Positions 42,110-51,629 are shown, counted from the stretch's first letter. The stretch is 64,000 nt of DNA from Anaerolineae bacterium (GCA_023954475.1 JAMLHW010000012.1:1-64000); one strand, 5' to 3'. Numbers and translations are program-made. The notes: a model not told the origin generated them from the letters alone.

Positions 42110-42155
42110 AGTTTTCTCCACTCTGTTTCGTATCTTCCCGAATTTTCGGGTAATC

Positions 42156-42203
42156 GTAGGGCGGAATGGTATTCCGCACAGTCGGATTGACAATCCGACC
42201 TAC
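42156..42203. repeat. Dispersed palindromic element between phosphorylase and GH17 genes
   Basis: GTAGG, then GCGGAAT-GGT-ATTCCGC, ACA, GTCGGATTG-A-CAATCCGAC, then CTAC: two adjacent hairpins enclosed by complementary ends. A related unit (TCGGATTGTTAATCCG plus GTAGG) lies at 54438. REP-like; within this operon it could shape mRNA stability. Confidence 0.65.
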
Positions 42204-42253
42204 GCCTTGCCCCAGATTTTTGAGAAGATACACTCTGTTTCGTATTGATTCTG

Positions 42254-45200
42254 TTAGATAGTTACAGTGACGCGTACCTGTTTGATATGCCCGGTACGAT
42301 TCAAAATATGCTGGGTCGTCGTGTTGTCAAGACAGTTGCCCTGAATTATGACGCTGTTTTTGTACGCAAACACAATCTCAATCTGGGAATCGCTCGCAGC
42401 ATCGCGCGCAAGTTCATAGATGATTGGAACCTGGCAACAGGTAAAAGCCAGCGATCTCGGTGTCAGCATCAAGGTATGGGTTTTTCCGTCCATGGCGACA
42501 TAGTTGAAGCGCATGTTCGCCTGCAAGAATTCGTCTGCGCGCAGCATGGTTGGCTGGAAGCACAGCGCACCATTGTGTAGCTTGACGCCCAATTCTCCCC
42601 AGCGGGTCAGGATTTCTTCCTTGACCAGGCCCGTCATGCCTGGCTGGCTGGCACCGCCGCCCAGCGGTGTATGCGAGTAGGGGTCGGTTGGGAAAGCACC
42701 GTACACATCGGGTGTTTTGTTAAATCCCATCCCTGCACGGATGTCATAGTAGGCTACCGCCAATGCGTCTACCGTAGTCGCATCTGCGCCCGACTCCACG
42801 GCTTGCTGATAGCTTTCCTGCGCCGCCAGCAGCAGTTTGGAAACCATGTGCCAATAGATGCTGCCCAATCCTTCGTAGGCAAAAAAGGTGCCTGATCGGC
42901 CGGTAAACGAATTGTGATTGAATGTTTTTTCAAACAGGTCGAGGATAAAGTCGCGCTCCTCAGCAACCCAGTCGGCATAAGCCGGTTCTTGCGCCAGCGT
43001 ATCGAGTACGTCCGCAACATTTTTGGCGTTGCGGAAGCGGCCGTTAAAGTGAAAAACGCCCGCGTCATCACACGTCAGTAAACGGCTGTCACGAGCTGCC
43101 ATGAGGGCTTTGACTAGACCGGAATCAGCGACCTGTTCGGCGGCGACGTTGTTCTTTTGGAGGAATCCTGGCAGCTTGCGGTTGGGATACAGCATGTATG
43201 AATGCTGGTCGGCGCGGTACAAATCGCTGTGGCGCATACTGTGCAGCAATGTCAATGCGTCTTTTGATGAGAGGGTTCCGGATGATAGATAGGCTACCTG
43301 CCCCTCCAGCATCAGGTAGAGATGCTCAATGGACACGCCCTGTCCGTTTAGGGTCAAAATATTGTACGTGTGTCCCATGCCGTCGGGACGGCGGTTGGCC
43401 TGCAGCGTATGGTCGATGAAGGATTGTGCCAGTGTCAGGAACTCGTGTAAATCTTCGGCCGAAAGTTCAATTTGTCCAGCAGCGATGCCGTGCGGGTAGA
43501 TGGTTGCGCGATAGTCAGTAATGGCCATCCCCAACGCATCCATGAAGGCCCGTCTATCTGCTGGCGTGAAGCCATTGTCTAACTGTGGCTGGTACGTGGC
43601 AAAGGTCGCCTGGACAGAACTAAAGAGAGCGGCTAGCGTTGAATTGATCGCAAATGACCGCTCTATGTTGCTTCGCTGCGCCAACTGATCCTGCCAGAAT
43701 GCGATGAAGCGGCGTAAATAGGCCGCAGTCACGACCGACAGCCCTTTGCCGACCAATGCGTTGTTGGCGTCATTCCACTCCGGTCGCTGGGTGTTCATCC
43801 AGATGCCACCATCGGGCACAAGATTAGTCAGCTTGGCCAACAACAGTACCAGCAATTTTTCAACCATCGTAACGTGAACCACGTTGCCGTTGCTATCGCG
43901 CAATAGCCGGCCATCCGTGCCCATATGCGACACGGCTTCTTCGGTCGCTTCCTCGCTTTCCCAGTCAAAATCGATGGTGTTGTACCAATCTTTCAACATT
44001 TCCTGATAGGAACGCAGTCGATAGGGGACGTTGGCATAAGCGAAAATCGGCCGATTCCAGAGCTGAGCCAGCGCGCCGGGTTGCACCTTTTCGGCAATCT
44101 CCAGCAGCTTCTGCAAGTAAATTATTTGGTGATCGCTCCAATAACCGATATTTGACCACGGGTTATCCGGCTCCGGGATCTCCCACTCAATGCCGTCACG
44201 CGTCACGCGATACGGATTGTAACCGTCTGGCGTTGTCGCATTCAGGAACTTGGCAATGATGCCTTCAATGTAAGCCGGAAAGGCCAGCGCCAAAGGCTCC
44301 CAGTTCTGAAAGATGTCGCGCCAGTTGCCTTGATAGTCCAGATTGGGTGAGCCATCTGCTTTTTTGAGGTTGATCGAGAAATGATTCCAGGGACGGCTGG
44401 GATCGCCGTGTCGTCGACTGAAGATCAGCGGCAAAAACTCATAGCACAGCCGCATTGTGTTTGGATCGCCCGTTTCAGCCGCGCGCGCGTATAGATCGCT
44501 GATATCCAGCGTAGCAGGCAAGCTTTTGAACCATGCGATCTGTTCTTGCAGCACGACGCGATTGCGTATGCCGACAAATTCCAACAGCGCATCGCGCTCA
44601 ACGTGATATCCATCGGCAAAAATGCCGCCACGCATGATATTGAACAACACGTTGGCGTAATGATGGACGATTGTCGATTCCTGTGCTGATTGCTGCAGTC
44701 CGTCTGCTGCTGCGACGAGGCGAATCAATTCGGCCGAATTGCGCTGAATGTCTACCTCAAGTTCATCTACGATGTCTGCTTGATCGCGTTTCATCATGCG
44801 TAGTAATCGCGTAATTGCGACCCGATCCCGATTCACGTCCGCGACGATGTGCCATTCTTTCTGTTCACCCGACGTCAGATCAAAGCGCGCTGTCACAAGA
44901 TAGGCTCCGGCTTTGCCGCAGATGTCATGCTCTGTTGTAAGCACACGACCGGTGCGAAATGCATCGATTTGTCGGGTGCTGAGGAGATACGTGTTCACGT
45001 CTAGTCCCACTTGCCAAACCACCGTTGTCTGGAGCGACTCGCTCGGCTCGGCCTGGTCGGTCAGCGTTGCACTGAGGGTGAAAATACCCAAACCTGAATT
45101 GGGTTCCAACTCATTGCGCTTGTATGCATTCAGCAAATTGCTGCTGACCCGTTGAGTTGCGGACAATACACCGTACGGCAGCACATTTTGCAGGCCGTCC

Positions 45201-45739
45201 AGCAAATCAATCCGGCAAGGGGTATCACCATCATTTTGTAACCAGACTGTTCTGACAAAGCCAAAGCGTTTACTGGTGCGCCACGCCTGGCGCAATGTCA
45301 GCCCTAAATCATGGTTAATTGCTTCGAAAACGAGCTTGTCACCGTAAATGTTTTTGTAGAGATTGCGCTCTACATCGTAGATGCCTGCATACCGGTCTGA
45401 AAACGGCTCCCAAAGTTGGCTAAGATCATTGCGCAACGCGTGAATAATGGTTTTGCTGCCAGTGGATTCGCGTTGTGCGTCGAGCTTGTCTTCTGTCTGA
45501 TAAGGAAAAAGCGCGGAATCCGGGTTCACGCGCCCGGCAGTTAGACCACCGTCACTGGTGATAAACAGCCAGTGGTCAGCACCGCCGACCACGCTCATGA
45601 AAAATGACGGTATCTGGTCGCTGTGGGAGATGCGATAATACGTTTCGCCCAGCAGTTGCACAAAGCTTCCCGTTGTTGGCCGTTGCATATCTTTAATTTT
45701 GGTTTGACCCACCAGGCTTTCAAATTGTGGCTCATTCAT
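42254..45739 (-). CDS. Large glycoside phosphorylase-like protein (GH94/GH149/GH161 type)
   Basis: An 1161-residue cytoplasmic protein. An N-terminal beta-sandwich-like region is followed by an alpha-barrel region with G-N-W-R-D-I-F-Q-N-W near residue 476 and P-E-W-N-D-A-N-N-A-L-V-G near 650. The latter resembles the W-N-D motif around the catalytic acid of GH94-type phosphorylases (clan GH-Q). Its length suits GH149/GH161 beta-1,3-glucan phosphorylases rather than the shorter GH94, and two GH17-like genes follow. It would release glucose-1-phosphate from oligosaccharides. Family placement is inference. ATG 45739 has AAGGAAC upstream; longer frames do not. Confidence 0.6.
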   Translation of the reverse strand: MNEPQFESLVGQTKIKDMQRPTTGSFVQLLGETYYRISHSDQIPSFFMSVVGGADHWLFITSDGGLTAGRVNPDSALFPYQTEDKLDAQRESTGSKTIIHALRNDLSQLWEPFSDRYAGIYDVERNLYKNIYGDKLVFEAINHDLGLTLRQAWRTSKRFGFVRTVWLQNDGDTPCRIDLLDGLQNVLPYGVLSATQRVSSNLLNAYKRNELEPNSGLGIFTLSATLTDQAEPSESLQTTVVWQVGLDVNTYLLSTRQIDAFRTGRVLTTEHDICGKAGAYLVTARFDLTSGEQKEWHIVADVNRDRVAITRLLRMMKRDQADIVDELEVDIQRNSAELIRLVAAADGLQQSAQESTIVHHYANVLFNIMRGGIFADGYHVERDALLEFVGIRNRVVLQEQIAWFKSLPATLDISDLYARAAETGDPNTMRLCYEFLPLIFSRRHGDPSRPWNHFSINLKKADGSPNLDYQGNWRDIFQNWEPLALAFPAYIEGIIAKFLNATTPDGYNPYRVTRDGIEWEIPEPDNPWSNIGYWSDHQIIYLQKLLEIAEKVQPGALAQLWNRPIFAYANVPYRLRSYQEMLKDWYNTIDFDWESEEATEEAVSHMGTDGRLLRDSNGNVVHVTMVEKLLVLLLAKLTNLVPDGGIWMNTQRPEWNDANNALVGKGLSVVTAAYLRRFIAFWQDQLAQRSNIERSFAINSTLAALFSSVQATFATYQPQLDNGFTPADRRAFMDALGMAITDYRATIYPHGIAAGQIELSAEDLHEFLTLAQSFIDHTLQANRRPDGMGHTYNILTLNGQGVSIEHLYLMLEGQVAYLSSGTLSSKDALTLLHSMRHSDLYRADQHSYMLYPNRKLPGFLQKNNVAAEQVADSGLVKALMAARDSRLLTCDDAGVFHFNGRFRNAKNVADVLDTLAQEPAYADWVAEERDFILDLFEKTFNHNSFTGRSGTFFAYEGLGSIYWHMVSKLLLAAQESYQQAVESGADATTVDALAVAYYDIRAGMGFNKTPDVYGAFPTDPYSHTPLGGGASQPGMTGLVKEEILTRWGELGVKLHNGALCFQPTMLRADEFLQANMRFNYVAMDGKTHTLMLTPRSLAFTCCQVPIIYELARDAASDSQIEIVFAYKNSVIIQGNCLDNTTTQHILNRTGHIKQVRVTVTI

Positions 45740-46299
45740 CAGGTTCTGTTCCTTTTCATTGAATCTTTGGTGAATGTGGCTTGAAGACGCGAGCATCAAC
45801 ACCCTGCCATCGTTCTGGACACATTGGCGCAATAACCTGTATATTTAGTAGTCTGATCATTGACTTGAGCTAGTTCAGAAACCAAATTTTAGCAGAAAAC
45901 TCAGTTTCTCTGCCTCAACAACATGTTTTGGTCGAAGCAGAAGGCGTGAGAGACAATTCGGGGTTCTGTTCGCTAACCGGAACCCCGAAACTGAAGCAAG
46001 CGCTTATCGATGCCGTCGGCTTTTGCACGCGTTGGTGCCGCTGCTGAAGTTCGACCGGTTCGATGAGGTCGGCGACTGATTGATTACTTAACCGGACCAT
46101 TCAGTGGATGATCGGACAGCAGAATAAAGGCCACCGAATACAGAGCCAAAATCATAGGTACGCACAGCATCGGGTGTGATGCTATGCGTTGCAACCTATG
46201 CCATCGGACTATATTTTTCGGCCGAATTCATACATGCCAGCAATTCAGCAACACGCCGACACGCTTTGCAATAGATACTTGTTCCGCTGTGATCGCCAA
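45740..46299. other. 560-bp gap with two hairpins, no gene seen
   Basis: Holds hairpin TTCGGGGTTC/GAACCCCGAA (45957-45989, 13-nt loop), a nested bulged hairpin (46153-46200, outer arms CATAGGT/ACCTATG), and a TTCGGCCGAA palindrome (46217-46226). Reverse and forward short frames here lack ribosome sites and recognisable content. The hairpins lie after the ABC importer genes and before the phosphorylase, where they could end or stabilise the transporter transcript. Confidence 0.55.
46153..46200 (-). terminator. Bulged hairpin downstream of the ABC importer genes
   Basis: Nested arms CATAGGT/ACCTATG, ACGCA/TGCGT and GCATC/GATGC give a 48-nt stem-loop about 100 bp past the last permease stop. 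No T-run follows, so an mRNA-stabilising role is as likely as termination. Confidence 0.45.
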
Positions 46300-47373
46300 C
46301 TATTTCTCCACACCGGTGATAACGACACCTTGAATGAATGCCCTCTGTGCAAAGAAGAACACAATCAGTGGAATGATCGACGCTGTCAACGAAGCAGCCT
46401 GAATCAGATTGTCCTGACCCTCATACAATCCCTGAAAGCCATTTAGACCCACCGTAATCGGATACAAATCCGGATTACCGGCGAGATAAATTAGCGGCCC
46501 GAAGAAATCATTCCAGGCAAAGAAGAAGTGGAAAAGCGTAACGGCCAATAGCGCCGGTCTGGCTTGCGGCAGAATAATCGACCAGAAAATCCGGAAGTGG
46601 CCAGCGCCATCGATCATGGCCGCCTCGTCTAGCGCTCGCGGAATGCCGAGGAAAAACTGGCGCAACAAGAAGATATTGTAGCCGTTGGCAAAAAATTGCG
46701 GGACAATTAACGGCCACCAACTACCGACCCAACCGATTCGATTGAAAAATGTATACGTTGGAACAAGCGTCACCATCGGTGGCAAGATAATCGTCGCCAT
46801 CACGACCAGGAACAAAACACTCTTATGAGGGAAATCGTAGCGCGCAAAGCCATAGGCAACCAACGCCGCCGAGCTCACAGCGCCAATCGTGCTGACTACA
46901 GCATAGAATACCGTATTGCGCAACAGTAGCGGAAAATTGATCGTGTTCCAGGCATCGACGAAATTCTGCCAGACTGGATCAAATTGCCATGCCTGCTCAA
47001 GGGTACGCCAACGTCCCTCCCAGGGGATTAACCCGGCACTGGGATCGGCGGGATCGATAAACTCGCTGGCTTCACGCCCCTTGTTGACCAATGCCCATTC
47101 GTAAGTGTTTCCATCAACAGGCACTTCGTAGACGTCATACTCACGGCCTTCGTATTCATAAACAACCGGTGATGCCGGATACCAGGGCGCACCAATCGAT
47201 GATATTTGCGCCTCAGTCTTAAGAGATGTCATTACACCATAGGCTAATGGCATCAGGAAAATCGCCAAAATGACAGCGGTGAGCGTTGTCAGCAGGACAA
47301 TATTGATGCGTTTGCGGTTCTTCGCCGAAATGCGTGGTGGTGATGGCTGTGGCGTCATTGTTGCAGTAGCCAT
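46300..47373 (-). CDS. Carbohydrate ABC transporter permease (MalG/CUT1-like)
   Basis: A 357-residue inner-membrane permease. The first helix (about 23-45) is followed by an unusually long hydrophilic insert (about 50-145, with E-Y-E-G-R-E-Y-D-V-Y-E-V) before the usual five helices. The ATPase-contacting EAA loop is D-E-A-A-M-I-D-G-A-G-H-F. This extended loop occurs in MalG/GanQ-like permeases and should face the outside. GAGGAG precedes ATG 47373, only 4 bp after the partner permease stop. Confidence 0.9.
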   Translation of the reverse strand: MATATMTPQPSPPRISAKNRKRINIVLLTTLTAVILAIFLMPLAYGVMTSLKTEAQISSIGAPWYPASPVVYEYEGREYDVYEVPVDGNTYEWALVNKGREASEFIDPADPSAGLIPWEGRWRTLEQAWQFDPVWQNFVDAWNTINFPLLLRNTVFYAVVSTIGAVSSAALVAYGFARYDFPHKSVLFLVVMATIILPPMVTLVPTYTFFNRIGWVGSWWPLIVPQFFANGYNIFLLRQFFLGIPRALDEAAMIDGAGHFRIFWSIILPQARPALLAVTLFHFFFAWNDFFGPLIYLAGNPDLYPITVGLNGFQGLYEGQDNLIQAASLTASIIPLIVFFFAQRAFIQGVVITGVEK

Positions 47374-47377
47374 GACA

Positions 47378-48358
47378 TTACTCCTCACCTGCGTAGTAGA
47401 CCCAATACCGAGCGCTACCAAACAAGACAATGGTTAGGACAAGGGATACGATGAAGATCAACCAGGCGATCACTGCACCATAGCCCATGTTGAAAAAGCG
47501 AAAAGCCTGATTGAAGAAATAGATCCCGACAAAGTTCGTTCTTCCATCGGGGAATCCACTTCCGCCATTGAGCACGAAAGGCACGAGGAAATATTGCATT
47601 AGGCCAATCGTACCTAGAACGAGATTGTAGAACAGCACAGGAGAGAGCATCGGGATCGTAATACTGATCAGCTGTCGCGTCCATCCAGCACCGTCAATTT
47701 CGGCCGCCTCATACATCTCAGTCGGAATGCTCTGCAAACCAGCCAACGTAATCATCATCGTGTTACCAACGGCCCATAAGCCAATAAACGTCAGCGTCAA
47801 GTAGATCAGATTGGGATTAGCCAGCCAGCGAATGCCGCTGGGACCCGTTGCCTGAATACCAAAAATATTCTCCAGGAGCAGATTGAACCAACCGGTCTGC
47901 TCGTTGAGTACACCTGTCCAAATCAGCACGGCCGCCACCAACGGAATCATCGTCGGCATGAAAAACATGGTGCGGAACAGCGCTTTGCCGCGCACAGCCT
48001 TCGTATTCATCAAAAGAGCTAACAAGATCGCAAAACCCAATCCAATGGGTAGCGATATGAAAGCAAACAAAAACGTTACGCCAAAGGATTGGTAGGTATT
48101 CGGATCTTCGAATAGCGCACGTTGCCAGTTTTCTAACCCAATAAATTCAGTTGCGTCGGGATTGGCCAGATTAAATCGAAACAGTGAAAAACCAAATGAA
48201 GCGACAAATGGGATCAGGTAAAAGACGATGATCCCAATTATCCAGGGACTGATAAAGAACAGGCCCCATTTGATCTGATCCCGTTCAATTCGACCCCGCT
48301 TATGTTTCTTTGGTTCGGAAACTTGAGAAGTTGCATCAGAAGTGATAGTTGCCATCAT
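47378..48358 (-). CDS. Carbohydrate ABC transporter permease (MalF/CUT1-like)
   Basis: A 326-residue permease with six membrane helices and the EAA loop Y-E-A-A-E-I-D-G-A-G-W. The N-terminus is basic and cytoplasmic (K-K-H-K-R-G-R-I-E-R). Together with the next permease it forms the membrane channel for the sugar bound by the lipoprotein. No ATPase gene is in the window; CUT1 importers often share an MsmK/MsiK-type ATPase encoded elsewhere. GGGAGG lies right before the ATG pair. Confidence 0.9.
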   Translation of the reverse strand: MMATITSDATSQVSEPKKHKRGRIERDQIKWGLFFISPWIIGIIVFYLIPFVASFGFSLFRFNLANPDATEFIGLENWQRALFEDPNTYQSFGVTFLFAFISLPIGLGFAILLALLMNTKAVRGKALFRTMFFMPTMIPLVAAVLIWTGVLNEQTGWFNLLLENIFGIQATGPSGIRWLANPNLIYLTLTFIGLWAVGNTMMITLAGLQSIPTEMYEAAEIDGAGWTRQLISITIPMLSPVLFYNLVLGTIGLMQYFLVPFVLNGGSGFPDGRTNFVGIYFFNQAFRFFNMGYGAVIAWLIFIVSLVLTIVLFGSARYWVYYAGEE

Positions 48359-48522
48359 ACCTCCCTTTCCAGTTTACGAAGTAGCTTGTTATGCCGTTGC
48401 GCTTACCGGAGAAATCGCTTGCTTGTATTGTGAAAGCAGTCCGTCCAATCAAAAGATTGGCGTTCCACAATGGGTATGTGGAACGCCTTTTCTCACTAGA
48501 ATCGGACCGAATTCAATCAGAT

Positions 48523-50052
48523 TTATTCGTTGCCGGCAGCGTCGTAGATGGCTTGCAAGTCAACTACCAACTTATCGATGTCAGCTTGAACATCACGATC
48601 GGGTTCCTGACCCAGCAACGACCAGAACGCGTTGTAGGCTTCATTGGCTTCTTGCGGGCTGGGCATGTATGCCTCATGATTGGGATTATCAGCGTACGCC
48701 ATCGAGTCGACAACGACCTGCCAATTGAGATTCTCACCATTTGGTACAGTTGTCTGGAACGTATCGAAGTAAGCATCCTGCAAGCTCAAACGAGCAGGCA
48801 TACCACCATACATCTGTGTCATTGTCTCTGCGTTTTCACCCAGGAAGTATTTGAGAACTTCCCACGCTGCATCAGGGTTGTCACCACCCTTCAATATGCC
48901 AAATGTATCAGCATGCATCTTGGCTGTCGGCTCACCGGTATACTCGTTGGCCGGCACGGCAGCCAGACCATAGTCAAAGTCGATGTTACCAACGCAGCAA
49001 CCATAGTACCAGAGGTGGGTGTGTGCCATAGCGACATTGCCCGACTCAAAACCGTTACCGGCAATGACGTCACTGGCATCGTAAATTCCATTGGGGTAGA
49101 AGACTTCGTTCCACATGCCATCGTAGAACCACTCGGCAGCATCACGCCAATGATCGGGAACCTGCGCATCACCGTTTTCGTCAACCAGCGAGCCGGGACC
49201 AAACAGGGTGGCAGCACCACGGAAGTCAGTCCACTGCTCGTAGTATCCAAACTGGACGATATTGTCAGGGTCAAAGTCAGGGCTTGTCGCGTCATTGCCA
49301 TTAGCATCAACCGTCAGTAACAAGGCAACTTCACGCATGGCGTCGATATCCCAGGGAACTTCTTCGCCGTCGACGTTGACATAGGGTGCGCCGTACTCTT
49401 GTGGCGGGTAGGGGATACCACCTTCATCAAACAGTTCGTAATTGATGGAAAGGAATGACGGGAAAATGGCAAACGGCAAACCAAGTTGTCCTTCAGCTTT
49501 GTCGACGTAGAATTCGACAAGCGCAGGATCAAAGTCAGAAAGATCATACCCTTCAGCATCGATGTATGGTTGCAGATCGACCCATGCGCCGCGGAAGAAG
49601 TCGCGACCACGGATGCCGACTGGGCCGACGATGTCTGGTGCATTACCGGCTGCAATTTGTGTGGCGAGGGTGGCAAACGCTTGATCGGCATCGACGATCT
49701 CGAGTACTAACTCGATTTCATCTTGACTGGCGTTGTAATCAGCTACTACCTGTTCTTGTGGCGCGAACATTGGCTCATCTGAACCTGCACCGAGACCAAC
49801 GTACCAGCGTACTTCTGTACGTTCACCATTGCCACTCGGCTCTGTGGCCGAATCTGAATCGTCTTCAGCCATTGCTTCATCGTCGGCCATTGCTTCATCT
49901 TCAGCCATTGCTTCATCGTCGGCTGGAGCCGCCTCTTCAGCGGTTGTCGAAGCGGGTTCTTCGGCCGATTCTTCAGTACTACTACCGCAGGCTACTAATA
50001 GCATAGCCAGAATTACAAACAAACTTACAAGAAATAAACTCGATTTCTTCAT
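48523..50052 (-). CDS. Extracellular sugar-binding lipoprotein of the ABC importer
   Basis: A 509-residue substrate-binding protein. Signal and lipobox are L-L-V-A-C (Cys 22). Residues about 24-80 are a low-complexity acidic linker with repeated D-E-A-M-A and E-D-E-A-M-A units, likely a flexible tether off the membrane. The binding domain starts near R-W-Y-V-G-L-G-A-G. ATG 50052 follows GGAGGAG; the frame further upstream lies in the operator region. Three LacI-type operators sit between this gene and lacI, and the binding protein is first in the importer operon. Confidence 0.9.
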   Translation of the reverse strand: MKKSSLFLVSLFVILAMLLVACGSSTEESAEEPASTTAEEAAPADDEAMAEDEAMADDEAMAEDDSDSATEPSGNGERTEVRWYVGLGAGSDEPMFAPQEQVVADYNASQDEIELVLEIVDADQAFATLATQIAAGNAPDIVGPVGIRGRDFFRGAWVDLQPYIDAEGYDLSDFDPALVEFYVDKAEGQLGLPFAIFPSFLSINYELFDEGGIPYPPQEYGAPYVNVDGEEVPWDIDAMREVALLLTVDANGNDATSPDFDPDNIVQFGYYEQWTDFRGAATLFGPGSLVDENGDAQVPDHWRDAAEWFYDGMWNEVFYPNGIYDASDVIAGNGFESGNVAMAHTHLWYYGCCVGNIDFDYGLAAVPANEYTGEPTAKMHADTFGILKGGDNPDAAWEVLKYFLGENAETMTQMYGGMPARLSLQDAYFDTFQTTVPNGENLNWQVVVDSMAYADNPNHEAYMPSPQEANEAYNAFWSLLGQEPDRDVQADIDKLVVDLQAIYDAAGNE

Positions 50053-50187
50053 CTTAATCTCCTCCGTTGAGATTGTGTCATTGCATAATGAGTTTTCATT
50101 TTGGAATTGGTTTGTGGTGGATATAGTTGATGTAATCAGCACCTCCCATTTGAACTGTAATTACCAGAACGTCCAAGATGTGGTTAC

Positions 50188-50199
50188 GAAGACGCTTTC
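50188..50199. promoter_or_regulatory. LacI-type operator 1
   Basis: GAAGACGCTTTC, one mismatch from a perfect inverted GAAA-NCGN-TTTC site. It lies 136 bp upstream of the binding-protein start and 43 bp from operator 2. Confidence 0.55.
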
Positions 50200-50230
50200 A
50201 TTCGTATCCTGAGTACTTTTAAGCTGAATT

Positions 50231-50242
50231 GAAAGCGTTTTC
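50231..50242. promoter_or_regulatory. LacI-type operator 2
   Basis: GAAAGCGTTTTC, the reverse complement of GAAAACGCTTTC, with a central CG as in LacI/GalR-family operators. Confidence 0.7.
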
Positions 50243-50366
50243 ATAAGTATAACATCAGATTTACCGCATGTCAATCAAAAACATGCTGAATCGCCTCATC
50301 TTAGCTGAGGAATTGGAAACAATCTAGGGCGAAATGGGGCAGCAAAATATGTTTTGACGGTTGATT

Positions 50367-50378
50367 GAAAACGCTTTC
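50367..50378. promoter_or_regulatory. LacI-type operator 3
   Basis: GAAAACGCTTTC, the exact reverse complement of operator 2 and 136 bp from it, close to 13 helical turns. It lies 229 bp before the LacI start codon. Confidence 0.7.
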
Positions 50379-50606
50379 TATGGTAATCTATTTATCAGGA
50401 TACTCGTAAAGCTTTCGGAAACGGATTTTAATTGCTTCCTGGAAACCTAATCTGGAATTAGCTACCCGGTACAAAATCAGTTTCCTGCTATGTGACGAGA
50501 AATAAATCAGACTTTATACTACAGGTGACTCGACTGGTCACGAGTCCAAACTTTTGTGCAATGCCTTTGCGAGACTTGCGTAGCTGATTTGAATACGGGT
50601 AAAACC

Positions 50607-51629
50607 ATGACAACCCAGCAAAAACACGTCACTATCCAGCATATTGCCGAACGGGCAGGGGTTTCCATTAGCACCGTCTCGCGCGTATTTAACGATAGCG
50701 CCGGCGTCAAAGAAAGTAAGCGTCAAGCAGTGATGGATGCAGCCGCGGCATTGGATTATCGGCCGAATCTGTTTGCGCAGGGTCTTGCCAGTGGACAATC
50801 CATGTCGGTCGGGGTGCTGACACAAAATTTCGGCAGTGCTTTCTATGATGGCATACTACGCGGCATTATTGCAGGGCTGGATAACAGCAATTACGCGCCG
50901 CTGTTCGCAGATGGTCGTTGGCGATTGGATATTGAAGAACGGGCATTACAGACATTACTTGATAGGCGCGTTGATGGGCTGATCTTGGTGGGTCCGCAGC
51001 AATCGGCCGATTTATTAAAACAACTCGCACAGAAGATGCCAATCGTGATCATATCCCGCATCGTGGAAGGATTTGAGAAATTCTGCCTCACTGTGGACAA
51101 TTATGATGCCGGCTATCGGGCCACCAAATATCTACTCGATCGCGGTCACCACCAAATCGCACACATCACGGGCGTGTTGTCAGAATCGAGAGTTTTGCGC
51201 GATGCTGCAGACCGCTTCGCCGGGTATCGGGACGCGCTACTCGACGTCGGTTTGGAACCCGATCCGGATTTGATCGTAGAGGGCAACTTCAGAACACAGT
51301 CTGGCCTTCTGGCAATTGAAACGTTGCTGTCGCGCGGGCGACCATTCAGCGCTCTGTTTGTCGCCAACGACCAGATGGCATCAGGTGTACGACTGGGACT
51401 GTATCGGCGTGGCATTCGTGTGCCGGACGATATAGCGTTGATCGGATTTGATGACCAACCGCATTCAGCCTATATGATCCCGCCACTGACAACCATACGA
51501 CAGCCGGCAGAAGAGATGGGCTCAATCGCAGCGGAGGCGATCTTAAACCAACTGGATGATAAGCCATTTTCGCTGCCAACCATGTCGGCCGAATTGATCA
51601 TTCGAGAGTCGGTCAAATCTATCTACTGA
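50607..51629 (+). CDS. LacI-family transcriptional regulator
   Basis: A 340-residue regulator. The N-terminal helix-turn-helix is T-I-Q-H-I-A-E-R-A-G-V-S-I-S-T-V-S-R-V-F, with the hinge Y-R-P-N-L-F-A-Q-G-L. The rest is a periplasmic-binding-protein-like sensor domain (G-V-L-T-Q-N-F, G-F-D-D-Q-P, P-P-L-T-T-I-R-Q-P). It most likely represses the divergent importer by binding the GAAAACGCTTTC sites and releases on a sugar inducer. I start at ATG 50607 where the family begins; the earlier in-frame ATG at 50556 adds a cysteine-rich leader without support. Confidence 0.92.
   Translation: MTTQQKHVTIQHIAERAGVSISTVSRVFNDSAGVKESKRQAVMDAAAALDYRPNLFAQGLASGQSMSVGVLTQNFGSAFYDGILRGIIAGLDNSNYAPLFADGRWRLDIEERALQTLLDRRVDGLILVGPQQSADLLKQLAQKMPIVIISRIVEGFEKFCLTVDNYDAGYRATKYLLDRGHHQIAHITGVLSESRVLRDAADRFAGYRDALLDVGLEPDPDLIVEGNFRTQSGLLAIETLLSRGRPFSALFVANDQMASGVRLGLYRRGIRVPDDIALIGFDDQPHSAYMIPPLTTIRQPAEEMGSIAAEAILNQLDDKPFSLPTMSAELIIRESVKSIY

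Larger units (their letters stand above)
50053..50606. promoter_or_regulatory. Divergent promoter region of the glycan locus
   Basis: A 554-bp AT-rich region between the binding-protein gene (reverse) and the LacI gene (forward). It contains the three operator-like sites listed separately; apart from these I see no gene. Its length and the divergent layout fit repression by DNA looping. Confidence 0.7.

Noticed and set aside
42110-42193. N-terminal extension of the first GH17-like gene to a TTG at 42193
   Set aside because: It would translate a palindromic repeat; a GTG at 42109 has GGAG 6 nt upstream.
45915-46100. Reverse-strand 61-residue open frame in the 560-bp gap
   Set aside because: No ribosome site, low-complexity Ser/Gln/Thr-rich product without recognisable motif, and it spans a hairpin.
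49829-50212. Forward-strand Ser/Ala-rich frame over the binding-protein linker
   Set aside because: Antisense shadow of the repetitive acidic linker of the lipoprotein gene.
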